From assembly GCA_002451085.1 (NCBI GenBank), contig DKBE01000004.1, forward strand, positions 1-11,794: a stretch of 11,794 bases of DNA. The letters are read 5' to 3'. Each line of letters starts with the position of its first letter. Position 1 is the stretch's first letter. The stretch comes from Proteobacteria bacterium UBA6908 (GTDB lineage: Bacteria; Pseudomonadota; Gammaproteobacteria; Acidiferrobacterales; UBA6901). The translations under genes and the position numbers were made by a program. This document shows, piece after piece, positions 1 through 6,432 of this stretch. The notes beneath the pieces were generated by a model. The model was not told where the DNA came from, ran no database searches, and saw only the letters and a program-made list of their open reading frames with translations.

Positions 1-1020
1 GATGATCACCTCGGCGAGCTTCACCTTGGTGCCGGTCTGTTCACGCTTCACGTACCACATCGCCAGCCAGATCACGATGACCGGCAGGAACAGGATGCGG
101 GTGATGTTGAAGATCTCGGCGACCTTGAGGGTCTCGATGCCATTCGGCTGGTAGATCAGTGCGGCGGCGGCGACCTGTGCGGAGTTCAGGATGCCGGTAC
201 CGGCCCAGGCGCCGAACTGGGTGTAGCCCAGGCCAAGCGCTCTACCGACCGGGGGGAAGATGAACATCATGATCACGCCCCACAGCAGGATGGTGCCGAT
301 GGTGTAGGCGATTTCCGAGGACTTGGCCTGCACGACCGGGGCCGAGGCGACCGTGGCCGAAACACCGCACACGCCCATACCGGCCGACAGCACGCCACCC
401 ATGGAGTTCGGGATGTTCTTGCGGGCACCCATCCACAGGGTCATGCCGACCGAGCCCAGCACGAAGAAGCCGATCAGCACGACCGACAGCGAGCCGAGCT
501 GGCGCAGCTCTGCCGCCGAGTACAGGGCACCGAGCAGGATAATGCCGGACTTGAGACCGAGGCGCGAGACGCGCACACCGTTCTCCGCCCACGCCGGGAC
601 CTTGAAGACGTTCACGATCACCATGCCGAGGATGATGCCGAGCAGGATGTAGTTGACGCCAAGGGTGTGGGCCCAGTCCCAGCCGATGGCTTTCTCCGAG
701 GCCTTGCCCCAGATCTTGAAGAGCGGTTCCAGCCCGTACTTATTGATGAACACCAGCAGCAGGATCAATATCGCGCCGCCAACGGTCGAGAGGTAGTAGT
801 CGGCATTGCCTTGTTTCGGGCTGGCGGCCATCTGCCACAGGCCCACCACGATGCCGATGGCGCCGAAGATGTAGCCCATGGTGACCATCTCACCGGCGAG
901 TTTGCCGGTGTGCAGGGCATCCATGATCCCCTTCATGCTCCCGCTCGAAACAAGCCAGGCGTACCCAGCCATGATGATGCCAATAATCAGCACCCATGGC
1001 GTCTTTTTGGTGTAGACCAT
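1..1020 (-). CDS. Putative sulfate exporter family transporter (YeiH/PF03601 type), partial, 3' end off window
   Basis: The frame is open for 340 codons from the ATG at 1020 to the window edge, so the C-terminus is missing. I assign it to PF03601 (E. coli YeiH family, annotated as putative sulfate exporters; substrate not firmly proven). The core begins with VSRLGLKSGIILLGALYSA (about residues 151-169). It continues through GMGVCGVSATVASAPVVQAK (215-233), matching the YeiH CGxxAxxAxxPVVxAxxS signature, and ILNSAQVAAAALIY (277-290), matching its EVAQVVAAG segment. About ten hydrophobic segments are visible (near 9-25, 45-66, 76-92, 119-137, 154-170, 177-197, 206-228, 236-256, 268-290, 305-324). 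The signature lies about 90 residues later than in E. coli YeiH, so this is a long form with extra N-terminal helices. An AGGAG 10 nt upstream supports the start. Codons are strongly biased (Ile almost always ATC, Gly mostly GGC), unlike the neighbours, which suggests high expression. Sulfate or sulfite export is inference. Confidence 0.85.
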   Translation of the reverse strand, partial: MVYTKKTPWVLIIGIIMAGYAWLVSSGSMKGIMDALHTGKLAGEMVTMGYIFGAIGIVVGLWQMAASPKQGNADYYLSTVGGAILILLLVFINKYGLEPLFKIWGKASEKAIGWDWAHTLGVNYILLGIILGMVIVNVFKVPAWAENGVRVSRLGLKSGIILLGALYSAAELRQLGSLSVVLIGFFVLGSVGMTLWMGARKNIPNSMGGVLSAGMGVCGVSATVASAPVVQAKSSEIAYTIGTILLWGVIMMFIFPPVGRALGLGYTQFGAWAGTGILNSAQVAAAALIYQPNGIETLKVAEIFNITRILFLPVIVIWLAMWYVKREQTGTKVKLAEVII

Positions 1021-1186
1021 GATTCTCTGTCTCCTAGGTTTTAGTAGTTGCTAAGCTGTGGCGACATTCATCGCACATCCTGTCGCCTGATTAATGAATA
1101 TCTCGCTTTCTCTGAGCGATTTATCTTGGTGACCGGCGAAGGTGCCGGTATTTCTCTCATACGCAAAAAACATGGGCAAACAATTA
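1021..1186 (-). promoter_or_regulatory. Candidate promoter and structured 5' leader of the transporter gene
   Basis: This stretch lies between the palindrome and the transporter start and contains no gene. On the minus strand a weak sigma70-like pair is visible: TTGTTT (plus 1178-1183), a 16-bp spacer, then TATGAG (plus 1156-1161). That would start transcription near 1149 and leave a leader of about 130 nt. The leader holds three short hairpin candidates. They are a 6-bp stem with a 6-nt loop at 1132-1149, TCGCT/AGCGA at 1103-1119, and a bulged TGTGGCGA/TCGCACA at 1057-1077. None is followed by a T-tract, so I do not call a terminator, and no riboswitch class is recognised. Confidence 0.3.
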
Positions 1187-1205
1187 TTGTTAATCGAATT
1201 AACAA
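1187..1205. promoter_or_regulatory. Perfect 8-3-8 palindrome, candidate LysR-type operator
   Basis: TTGTTAATCGAATTAACAA has perfect 8-base arms around CGA. Inside it is TTA-N7-TAA, which fits the T-N11-A / TTA-N7-TAA pattern of LysR-type regulator boxes. It sits 4 bp upstream of the candidate -35 of the transporter gene and about 180 bp from its start codon. E. coli yeiH lies next to a LysR-type regulator gene, yeiE, which makes such an operator plausible here, but no regulator gene is present in this window. It could also act as a weak AT-rich hairpin downstream of ygfZ. The symmetry is seen directly; the regulator family is inference. Confidence 0.45.
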
Positions 1206-1270
1206 AAATATTCGATCAAAACGTTGAGGTGTAATGAGGGTGTGAAAATGTGGGGTTTAACGCGCTATTT

Positions 1271-2347
1271 CTACTCGAAGGGTATGGAGTAAGGCGGAAC
1301 AGCAATCTCCAGACGGGGACCATCAGGCAGTTTCAGATGCAGGGTGCCATTTTTTATACTTTGAATTTGTGCGACGACCAGTGCATCAAATCCACCCGAT
1401 GGTGAAGGTTGCGCATCAACTACGCTGCCAGCAGATTGATCCGGGAAGTCCGGCGCATAGACGGCTGTACCGGGAAGCGGGCAATCACCCGTGGCGATAT
1501 GAGCAATGACCATCCTTTGTTTTAATCTGCCGAGATAATGCATGCGCGCCACGATTTCCTGGCCGGGATAGCAGCCCTTGGTGAAGCTCACCCCGTTGAT
1601 GAGCTCCAGATTTGTCATTTGCGGGACAAATTCCTCCACGGTGCCCGGCAAAATATTGGGTAGCCCCGCCATGATATCGAGCCACGACCAAGGTTGTTGG
1701 CCACAGGGTGTCGCGTTCCTGGATCTGGCTTGATCCCAGAATTTTCTCATCTGATCGATACCTGAGATGATTTCGAAGCGCGGGTGCAGTCCAGGCAGTC
1801 GAATAATGGAGCTGCCTTGCTGGACGACGCAATCAAATGCCTGGGCAGGGCAAGAGGAGAATACCTCGGTGATCAGCGCTTCGGTGTCCGGACCGGAAAC
1901 ACCGACGCGCACGAGCGCCGGATCGGCAATTTCCATATCGACCTTGGCGCGTAGCACAAACATGCGAAGACGCTTCAGCGTCGATTCCACCAATCGCGCC
2001 GGTAATTGCAGAAGATAGGCTTCGCCCAGTTTTGCAATCAGGAAGATTGCGAACATGCGCCCCTTCGCACTGCAATACCCGCTGAGTTGTGCACGGTTCT
2101 CGCCGACAAGACGAATGTCATTGGTCAACTGCCCCTGAAGAAATGTTTCGGCATCTTTCCCTTGTACTTGTAATAGTGAAAGGTGGGAAAGGTCGACCAC
2201 GATGTTGCTGTTCTGTGCCGCTAGGCGTTCAGCTTCGGGATTTCCATAGTGGCAGATGGATTGATCCTCAAATATGGCTCCTTGCTGTATCTGGTAAGTT
2301 TGCCAATCGGGGTGAATGAAATGGCGAGTTGTTGCAGCGTTGTTCAT
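1271..2347 (-). CDS. ygfZ: Folate-binding Fe-S cluster maintenance / tRNA-modifying protein YgfZ
   Basis: This is a 358-residue cytoplasmic protein of the GcvT-like YgfZ family. YgfZ binds tetrahydrofolate and supports the activity of Fe-S enzymes such as the tRNA methylthiotransferase MiaB. The diagnostic motif KGCYPGQE is at residues 257-264, with the conserved Cys259, and is followed by IVARMHYLGRLKQR. The N-terminal part has the family's VDLSHLSLLQVQGKDAETFLQGQLTNDI stretch, starting near residue 51. The ATG at 2347 is the only sensible start, although the Shine-Dalgarno sequence is weak. The gene is divergent from sdhC, and the next gene on its own strand, the transporter, is separated by 250 bp, so it is probably transcribed alone. 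Its placement beside the SDH genes and sdhE fits a role in maintaining Fe-S enzymes, since SdhB carries three clusters. Confidence 0.95.
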   Translation of the reverse strand: MNNAATTRHFIHPDWQTYQIQQGAIFEDQSICHYGNPEAERLAAQNSNIVVDLSHLSLLQVQGKDAETFLQGQLTNDIRLVGENRAQLSGYCSAKGRMFAIFLIAKLGEAYLLQLPARLVESTLKRLRMFVLRAKVDMEIADPALVRVGVSGPDTEALITEVFSSCPAQAFDCVVQQGSSIIRLPGLHPRFEIISGIDQMRKFWDQARSRNATPCGQQPWSWLDIMAGLPNILPGTVEEFVPQMTNLELINGVSFTKGCYPGQEIVARMHYLGRLKQRMVIAHIATGDCPLPGTAVYAPDFPDQSAGSVVDAQPSPSGGFDALVVAQIQSIKNGTLHLKLPDGPRLEIAVPPYSIPFE

Positions 2348-2549
2348 GGTGTCATCTATCTGAGAATCGAAAAATCGGTCCTCGCGCAGTATACCCCGCG
2401 ATTACTGCAACCTCAGCTTTACCCCCAAAGGAGCCAAGGAATTACTGATACCGGTCAACCCGCTCCGACATGCATAAATCTGGCCGATCTGGTGCTGGAA
2501 CTCCTCACCATTCGCGATAGACTGGTGTCAACGGACAGGGTGAAGACGT
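2348..2549. promoter_or_regulatory. Divergent control region between ygfZ and sdhC
   Basis: These 202 bp separate two divergent transcription units and must carry both promoters. On the minus strand TATACT (plus 2388-2393) is a good -10 element for ygfZ, about 34 nt from a likely start of transcription to the ATG, but no convincing -35 is spaced correctly. For sdhC I find no clear sigma70 pair. The word ATTACTG occurs twice exactly 40 bp apart (2401-2407 and 2441-2447), which may be chance. A small hairpin, TGGTG/CACCA, spans 2490-2510. A 16-codon open frame at 2470-2520 lacks a ribosome binding site. AGGGTGA at 2537-2543 serves sdhC. Confidence 0.35.
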
Positions 2550-2936
2550 ATGTCGACAACCAATAAACGCCCCCTGAAAAATCTCTACCTCCCGGGCATC
2601 CAGCTCCCGGTGGGCGGTGTAGTGTCCATCCTGCATCGTCTGAGCGGAATATTGTGGGTGGTATCCCTACCTCTCATGCTCTGGTTCCTTCAACAGTCCT
2701 TGACTGACGACAGCAGTTATCAACGCGTAAGCGCCCTGTTTGCAACACTTCCGATCCGTCTGCTGTCTCTAATACTGGTCATGATTGTGACCCATCATCT
2801 AGTGGCTGGGGTGCGACATCTCTTGCAGGACGTTGAGATTGGCGTCACCCGCGAGGGCGGGTCGCGTGGTGCATGGATTGTGATGCTGACTGTCGCCGTT
2901 GCGTCTTCCGTGGCTGGCGTGTGGTTGTTCAAATGA
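2550..2936 (+). CDS. sdhC: Succinate dehydrogenase cytochrome b556 subunit SdhC
   Basis: SdhC is one of two membrane anchors of succinate:ubiquinone oxidoreductase (complex II) and carries half of the heme b and quinone site. The protein has 128 residues, near the usual length of 125-130. The signature SILHRLSG lies at 26-33; Ser26 and Arg30 match the E. coli quinone-site Ser27 and Arg31. The second signature, HHLVAGVRHLLQD (82-94), contains His83, which aligns with the E. coli heme ligand His84. Three transmembrane segments are visible at about 22-48, 62-88 and 107-127. The ATG is preceded by AGGGTGA at good spacing. It is the first gene of the operon, and its stop overlaps the sdhD start (ATGA). 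Confidence 0.96.
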   Translation: MSTTNKRPLKNLYLPGIQLPVGGVVSILHRLSGILWVVSLPLMLWFLQQSLTDDSSYQRVSALFATLPIRLLSLILVMIVTHHLVAGVRHLLQDVEIGVTREGGSRGAWIVMLTVAVASSVAGVWLFK

Positions 2937-3292
2937 CACCAACTCGCCTAACCGGTAGCGTTCAGCACGGCTTTGGTCAGTGGCTATTACAGCGGTTAAC
3001 CGCCATGTACCTGGCGGTATTCGCCATATGGTTGGCGACGGCAGTGATTCTGGACCCGCCCGCAGGTTTTTCTGCATGGAAGGCGTGGTTTGCATATGGG
3101 CCTGTCCGGCTTGCCTTTGCGCTAGCTTTTATGAGCATGCTGGTGCATGCCTGGATTGGGATGCGCAGCGTGTTCCTGGATTACCTCAAGCCCCTGTGGC
3201 TGCGGATCCTGATGCATCTACTGACAGCGGTGTTTTTGACGGCGCTGGCTCTCTGGTCGGCACACATTCTCCTGGTGGAGGCGGCTCGCTGA
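2933..3292 (+). CDS. sdhD: Succinate dehydrogenase membrane anchor subunit SdhD
   Basis: This is the second membrane anchor of complex II. I place the start at the ATG at 2933, which overlaps the sdhC stop by 4 nt. A longer frame opens upstream at 2873, but it reads back into sdhC and adds 20 residues that do not look like the family. The resulting 119-residue protein has three membrane helices (about 24-40, 57-80, 90-114). The family motif [16 protein letters not shown] spans 72-87. His72 corresponds to the E. coli heme ligand His71, and Asp83-Tyr84 correspond to Asp82-Tyr83 near the quinone. The stop overlaps the sdhA start (TGATG), so translation is likely coupled. Confidence 0.95.
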   Translation: MTPTRLTGSVQHGFGQWLLQRLTAMYLAVFAIWLATAVILDPPAGFSAWKAWFAYGPVRLAFALAFMSMLVHAWIGMRSVFLDYLKPLWLRILMHLLTAVFLTALALWSAHILLVEAAR

Positions 3293-5055
3293 TGCCTATC
3301 GCCCGACGCAAGTTTGATTGTCTGGTGATTGGTGCCGGTGGCGGCGGTTTGCGCGCCGCACTGCAACTGGCCGAGGCCGATGCGCGCGTAGCCGTGGTAT
3401 CAAAAGTCTTCCCCACACGCTCACACACGGTCGCTGCTCAGGGCGGAATGAATGCAGCACTGGGCAATGTACTGCCAGACAGCTGGCATTGGCACATGTA
3501 CGACACCATCAAGGGCGGAGATTACCTCGCTGATCAGGACGCCGTGGAATTCATGTGCCAGGCCGCTCCACGGCTGGTCGTCGAACTTGAGCACTATGGA
3601 GTTCCGTTTACGCGCCTAGAGAATGGCCGAATCTATCAGCGGCCGTTTGGTGCCCAGAGCCAGAATTTTGGTGGAGCTCAGGCGGCTCGCACCTGTCCGG
3701 CCGCGGACCGCACGGGCCATGCCATCCTGCATGCACTCTACCAGCAAAACATTCGGGCCCGCACACATTTTTTCGACGAATTCTTTGCGGTTGATCTGCT
3801 GCGAGATGAAGACGGTTATGTCCTGGGCGCACTGGTGCTGGAGATTGAAACCGGCCAACCGCTGGTAATCGAAGCACGGACGACGCTCATCGCAACCGGT
3901 GGAGCGGCACGCATGTACCGGACCAGCACCAATGCCATGATCAATACCGGTGATGGCATGGCCATGGCCCTGCGAGCCGGCGTCCCGCTGCAGGACATGG
4001 AATTCATACAGTTTCATCCCACCGGCATCGCGGGCCTCGGTGTCTTGATTAGCGAAGGAGTGCGCGGAGAAGGCGGATACCTCGTGAACAGCGCGGGTGA
4101 ACGTTTCATGGAGCGCTATGCCCCGACGGCGCGGGATCTGGCCAGCCGCGACGTTGTCGCGCGCGCAATTGAAGTCGAGGTGCGTGAAGGTCGCGGTTGC
4201 GGCCCTGCGAAGGAGCATATTCACCTTCAAGTTAGCCACTTGGGTGCCGAAGTAATCAAAAGCCGCTTACCTGGTATCCGCGAACTGGCCATGCGCTTTG
4301 CACATGTGGATCCCATCGACCATCCGATTCCGGTTTATCCGACCGCGCACTACACCATGGGAGGCATTCCGACCAATCGTTTCGGCGAGGTCGTCGCGCC
4401 CGTTCATACCGGACCCGAAGAGCCGGTGCCGGGTCTATATGCCGTAGGAGAATGTGCCTGCGTGTCGATCCACGGCGCCAATCGGCTGGGTGGAAATTCA
4501 TTGCTCGATATAGTGGTCTTCGGCCGTGCTGCAGGCAATCAAATCCTGGAGTATCTCAAGGAAAATCCCTTCCCTCGTCCGTTGACCGAGAAAGCGATTG
4601 AGCCGGCCCTGCAGCGACTGGCGCGCTGGGAAGCGAGAGGGGACGGTGAACCGGTCGAGACAATTGGTGAAGAGTTGCGCCGCATCATGGAGCAGCATTG
4701 TGGCGTATTTCGCAATCAGGAAAACCTGAATCAGGGGGTAGCCAAGTTGCTGAAGCTGCGTGATCGCCTGCAACACGCACACTTGCGCGACCATAGCCGT
4801 ATCTTTAATACGGCACGGATCGAGGCGCTCGAGCTGGAGAACCTCATGGAAGTGGCCTTGGCGACGATCACCTCAGCCGCTGCGCGTCAGGAAAGTCGTG
4901 GTGCGCATTCACGCGACGATTTCCCGGAACGCGATGATCGTCAATGGCTCAAACATTCGCTGTATCTGCGTGATGGCCAGCGTCTTGATTACAAGCCGGT
5001 GCGCATGAAACCACTGACCGTTGACTCATTTCCACCGAAGCCACGCGTGTACTGA
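3292..5055 (+). CDS. sdhA: Succinate dehydrogenase flavoprotein subunit SdhA
   Basis: SdhA is the catalytic subunit that oxidises succinate to fumarate with covalently bound FAD, on the cytoplasmic face of the inner membrane. The start is the ATG at 3292, which overlaps the sdhD stop. A frame open from 2980 would add 104 residues that only shadow sdhD. The product is 587 residues, against 588 in E. coli. The Rossmann motif [10 protein letters not shown] is at 14-23, and His45 in [10 protein letters not shown] is the flavinylation site. His242, Glu255, Arg286, His353 and Arg398 match the E. coli active-site residues His242, Glu255, Arg286, His354 and Arg399. The position of E. coli Thr254 is Ser here, a mild change. 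FAD attachment should depend on SdhE, which is encoded two genes downstream. Confidence 0.98.
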   Translation: MPIARRKFDCLVIGAGGGGLRAALQLAEADARVAVVSKVFPTRSHTVAAQGGMNAALGNVLPDSWHWHMYDTIKGGDYLADQDAVEFMCQAAPRLVVELEHYGVPFTRLENGRIYQRPFGAQSQNFGGAQAARTCPAADRTGHAILHALYQQNIRARTHFFDEFFAVDLLRDEDGYVLGALVLEIETGQPLVIEARTTLIATGGAARMYRTSTNAMINTGDGMAMALRAGVPLQDMEFIQFHPTGIAGLGVLISEGVRGEGGYLVNSAGERFMERYAPTARDLASRDVVARAIEVEVREGRGCGPAKEHIHLQVSHLGAEVIKSRLPGIRELAMRFAHVDPIDHPIPVYPTAHYTMGGIPTNRFGEVVAPVHTGPEEPVPGLYAVGECACVSIHGANRLGGNSLLDIVVFGRAAGNQILEYLKENPFPRPLTEKAIEPALQRLARWEARGDGEPVETIGEELRRIMEQHCGVFRNQENLNQGVAKLLKLRDRLQHAHLRDHSRIFNTARIEALELENLMEVALATITSAAARQESRGAHSRDDFPERDDRQWLKHSLYLRDGQRLDYKPVRMKPLTVDSFPPKPRVY

Positions 5056-5063
5056 GAGGGCTC

Positions 5064-5759
5064 ATGCGTTTCTCGATCTATCGTTACAATCCCGAAACAG
5101 ACAGACGTCCGCACATGCAGGAGTATGACCTGGCGGAGGCGGGTGGAAATACCATGCTGTTGGATGCGTTGATCGCACTCAAGAAAATCGATGACTCACT
5201 GAGTTTCCGGCGATCTTGTCGCGAAGGCGTGTGCGGCTCCGATGCCATGAATATCAATGGCCGAAACGGTCTCGCCTGCATCACGCCACTGTCGGAGCTC
5301 AAGGAACCGGTGGTGCTTCGGCCATTGCCGGGCCTGCCAGTCGTCCGCGACCTGATCGTCGACCTGACCCAGTTCTATAACCAGTATCGCTCAGTCAAGC
5401 CTTGGCTTATCAATCTGGATCCGGAGCCGGAAATTGAACGCCTGCAGTCCCCGGAACAGCGTGCACGACTGGATGGGTTGTATGAATGCATTCTGTGTGC
5501 CTGTTGTTCCACGGCATGTCCGTCATTCTGGTGGAATCCAGACCGATTTCTGGGACCGGCAGCGTTGTTGCAGGCCGCACGTTTTTTGGCCGACAGTCGC
5601 GATCAGGCCACCGGCGAACGTCTGAATGACCTGAATGATCCCTACCGCCTGTTCCGTTGCCACTCGATCATGAACTGCACCGATGTCTGTCCCAAGGGTT
5701 TAAATCCATCACGCGCAATCGGCCATATCCGGCAACTGCTGTTGCGGAGGGTGATCTGA
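5064..5759 (+). CDS. sdhB: Succinate dehydrogenase iron-sulfur subunit SdhB
   Basis: SdhB passes electrons from SdhA to quinone through three Fe-S clusters. It is 231 residues long (E. coli 238). The [2Fe-2S] ligands are Cys52, Cys57, Asp60 and Cys72; Asp in the third position is also found in E. coli (Asp63). The motif CILCACCSTAC gives Cys142, Cys145 and Cys148, which with Cys209 bind the [4Fe-4S] cluster. Cys152, Cys199 and Cys205 bind the [3Fe-4S] cluster. The stretch PSFWW (153-157) includes the likely quinone-site Trp157. The gene starts 8 bp after sdhA, with AGAGGG placed close to the ATG. Its stop codon is followed directly by the sdhE start. Confidence 0.98.
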   Translation: MRFSIYRYNPETDRRPHMQEYDLAEAGGNTMLLDALIALKKIDDSLSFRRSCREGVCGSDAMNINGRNGLACITPLSELKEPVVLRPLPGLPVVRDLIVDLTQFYNQYRSVKPWLINLDPEPEIERLQSPEQRARLDGLYECILCACCSTACPSFWWNPDRFLGPAALLQAARFLADSRDQATGERLNDLNDPYRLFRCHSIMNCTDVCPKGLNPSRAIGHIRQLLLRRVI

Positions 5760-6002
5760 ATGATCACACGAGAGAATGAGATGGAACGTCGATTGCGATG
5801 GCAATGCCGGCGCGGATTACTGGAGCTGGACTTGCTTCTGCTGCGGTTTGTCGACGAACAATATTTCACGCTGGATGCAGATAACCAGCAGGTTTTCCAG
5901 GCGCTCCTGAAATTGCCGGATCAAACCCTCCTCAGTTGGGTACAGGGCCAGGAAATACCCGCTGATGAGTTCAAGAATATTATCATAAATATTACGCAAT
6001 AG
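5760..6002 (+). CDS. sdhE: FAD assembly factor SdhE
   Basis: SdhE (YgfY, PF03937) is a small cytoplasmic protein that binds SdhA and promotes covalent attachment of FAD. The predicted protein has 80 residues, close to the E. coli length of 88. The family core WQCRRGLLELDL is at 14-25; the essential RGxxE motif is Arg18-Gly19-Leu20-Leu21-Glu22. The motif LLKLPDQTLLSWVQGQEIP (49-67) matches the usual L..pD..Ll.wl.g...P segment. I take the ATG at 5760, directly abutting the sdhB stop, because GGAGGG (5746-5751) lies 8 nt upstream. A second ATG at 5781 would also keep the whole domain. The position just after sdhB means SDH and its maturation factor are co-transcribed. Confidence 0.94.
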   Translation: MITRENEMERRLRWQCRRGLLELDLLLLRFVDEQYFTLDADNQQVFQALLKLPDQTLLSWVQGQEIPADEFKNIIINITQ

Positions 6003-6003
6003 T

Positions 6004-6432
6004 ATGATTATTAATATAAATAAATCATATACTCTAATCGCATTGGTGTTGTTGGCACATGTCGGTGCTTTTGCCTGCCTGCTGGCTGTGAGCCTGCCTT
6101 GGTGGGTATTAACGATTACCGGCTTGATGATCTTGGCGAGCTTGTTCTGGTTGATGCAGCGCGGAGCGCTCTCTCCACAAGGTGCATGGCGGATTCGTGA
6201 GGACGGAACCTGTCTTGGGCCATCGCTGAACTTCAGCACGGAATCAGACTCATGGCAGATAATCGAGGCCACCTGTTATCCAGGCTGGGTGCGTTTGCAA
6301 CTCAGAAGCCGTGGGTTGCCAGTACGCACGCTACTGATTCTCCGGGACGCCGTCGATAGTGAAGCCTTCCGCGAACTATGTGCACGGATTGAACAGCGAC
6401 GACTGCCTGTTGTGGATCAGCCCGTAGTTTGA
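6004..6432 (+). CDS. ygfX: YgfX/CptA-family small inner-membrane protein
   Basis: This is a 142-residue protein with two adjacent N-terminal membrane helices (about 10-28 and 32-51) and a soluble C-terminal part. The layout, length and position right after sdhE match YgfX (PF07254), which in E. coli is co-transcribed with sdhE. E. coli YgfX has been reported as an inner-membrane toxin affecting cell shape through MreB and FtsZ, but its physiological role is disputed, so I make no toxin claim here. The start ATG lies one base after the sdhE stop (TAGTATG) with no Shine-Dalgarno sequence, so translation probably depends on coupling. The first codons are markedly AT-rich. The last 16 bp overlap the 3' end of nadB on the other strand. 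The family call rests on architecture and context more than on a sharp motif. Confidence 0.82.
   Translation: MIININKSYTLIALVLLAHVGAFACLLAVSLPWWVLTITGLMILASLFWLMQRGALSPQGAWRIREDGTCLGPSLNFSTESDSWQIIEATCYPGWVRLQLRSRGLPVRTLLILRDAVDSEAFRELCARIEQRRLPVVDQPVV

Noticed and set aside
323..1044. Open frames at 323-652 and 667-1044 (plus) and 242-592 (minus) as genes
   Set aside because: They are by-products of the high-GC third positions of the transporter gene. That gene's frame is open across the whole region and has a recognisable family signature.
2470..2520. 16-codon upstream reading frame before sdhC
   Set aside because: No ribosome binding site and no unusual residue content; frames of this size are expected by chance.
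2980..3291. N-terminal 104-residue extension of SdhA
   Set aside because: It reads through sdhD in another frame and has no family similarity. The ATG at 3292 gives the normal SdhA length and places the flavinylation His at residue 45.
3616..4239. 207-codon open frame antisense to sdhA
   Set aside because: No recognisable domain and no promoter or ribosome binding site; it overlaps a well-conserved gene.
5817..6272. 151-codon open frame antisense to sdhE-ygfX
   Set aside because: Its apparent hydrophobic stretch comes from the AT-rich sdhE/ygfX junction read backwards; no ribosome binding site or family motif is seen.
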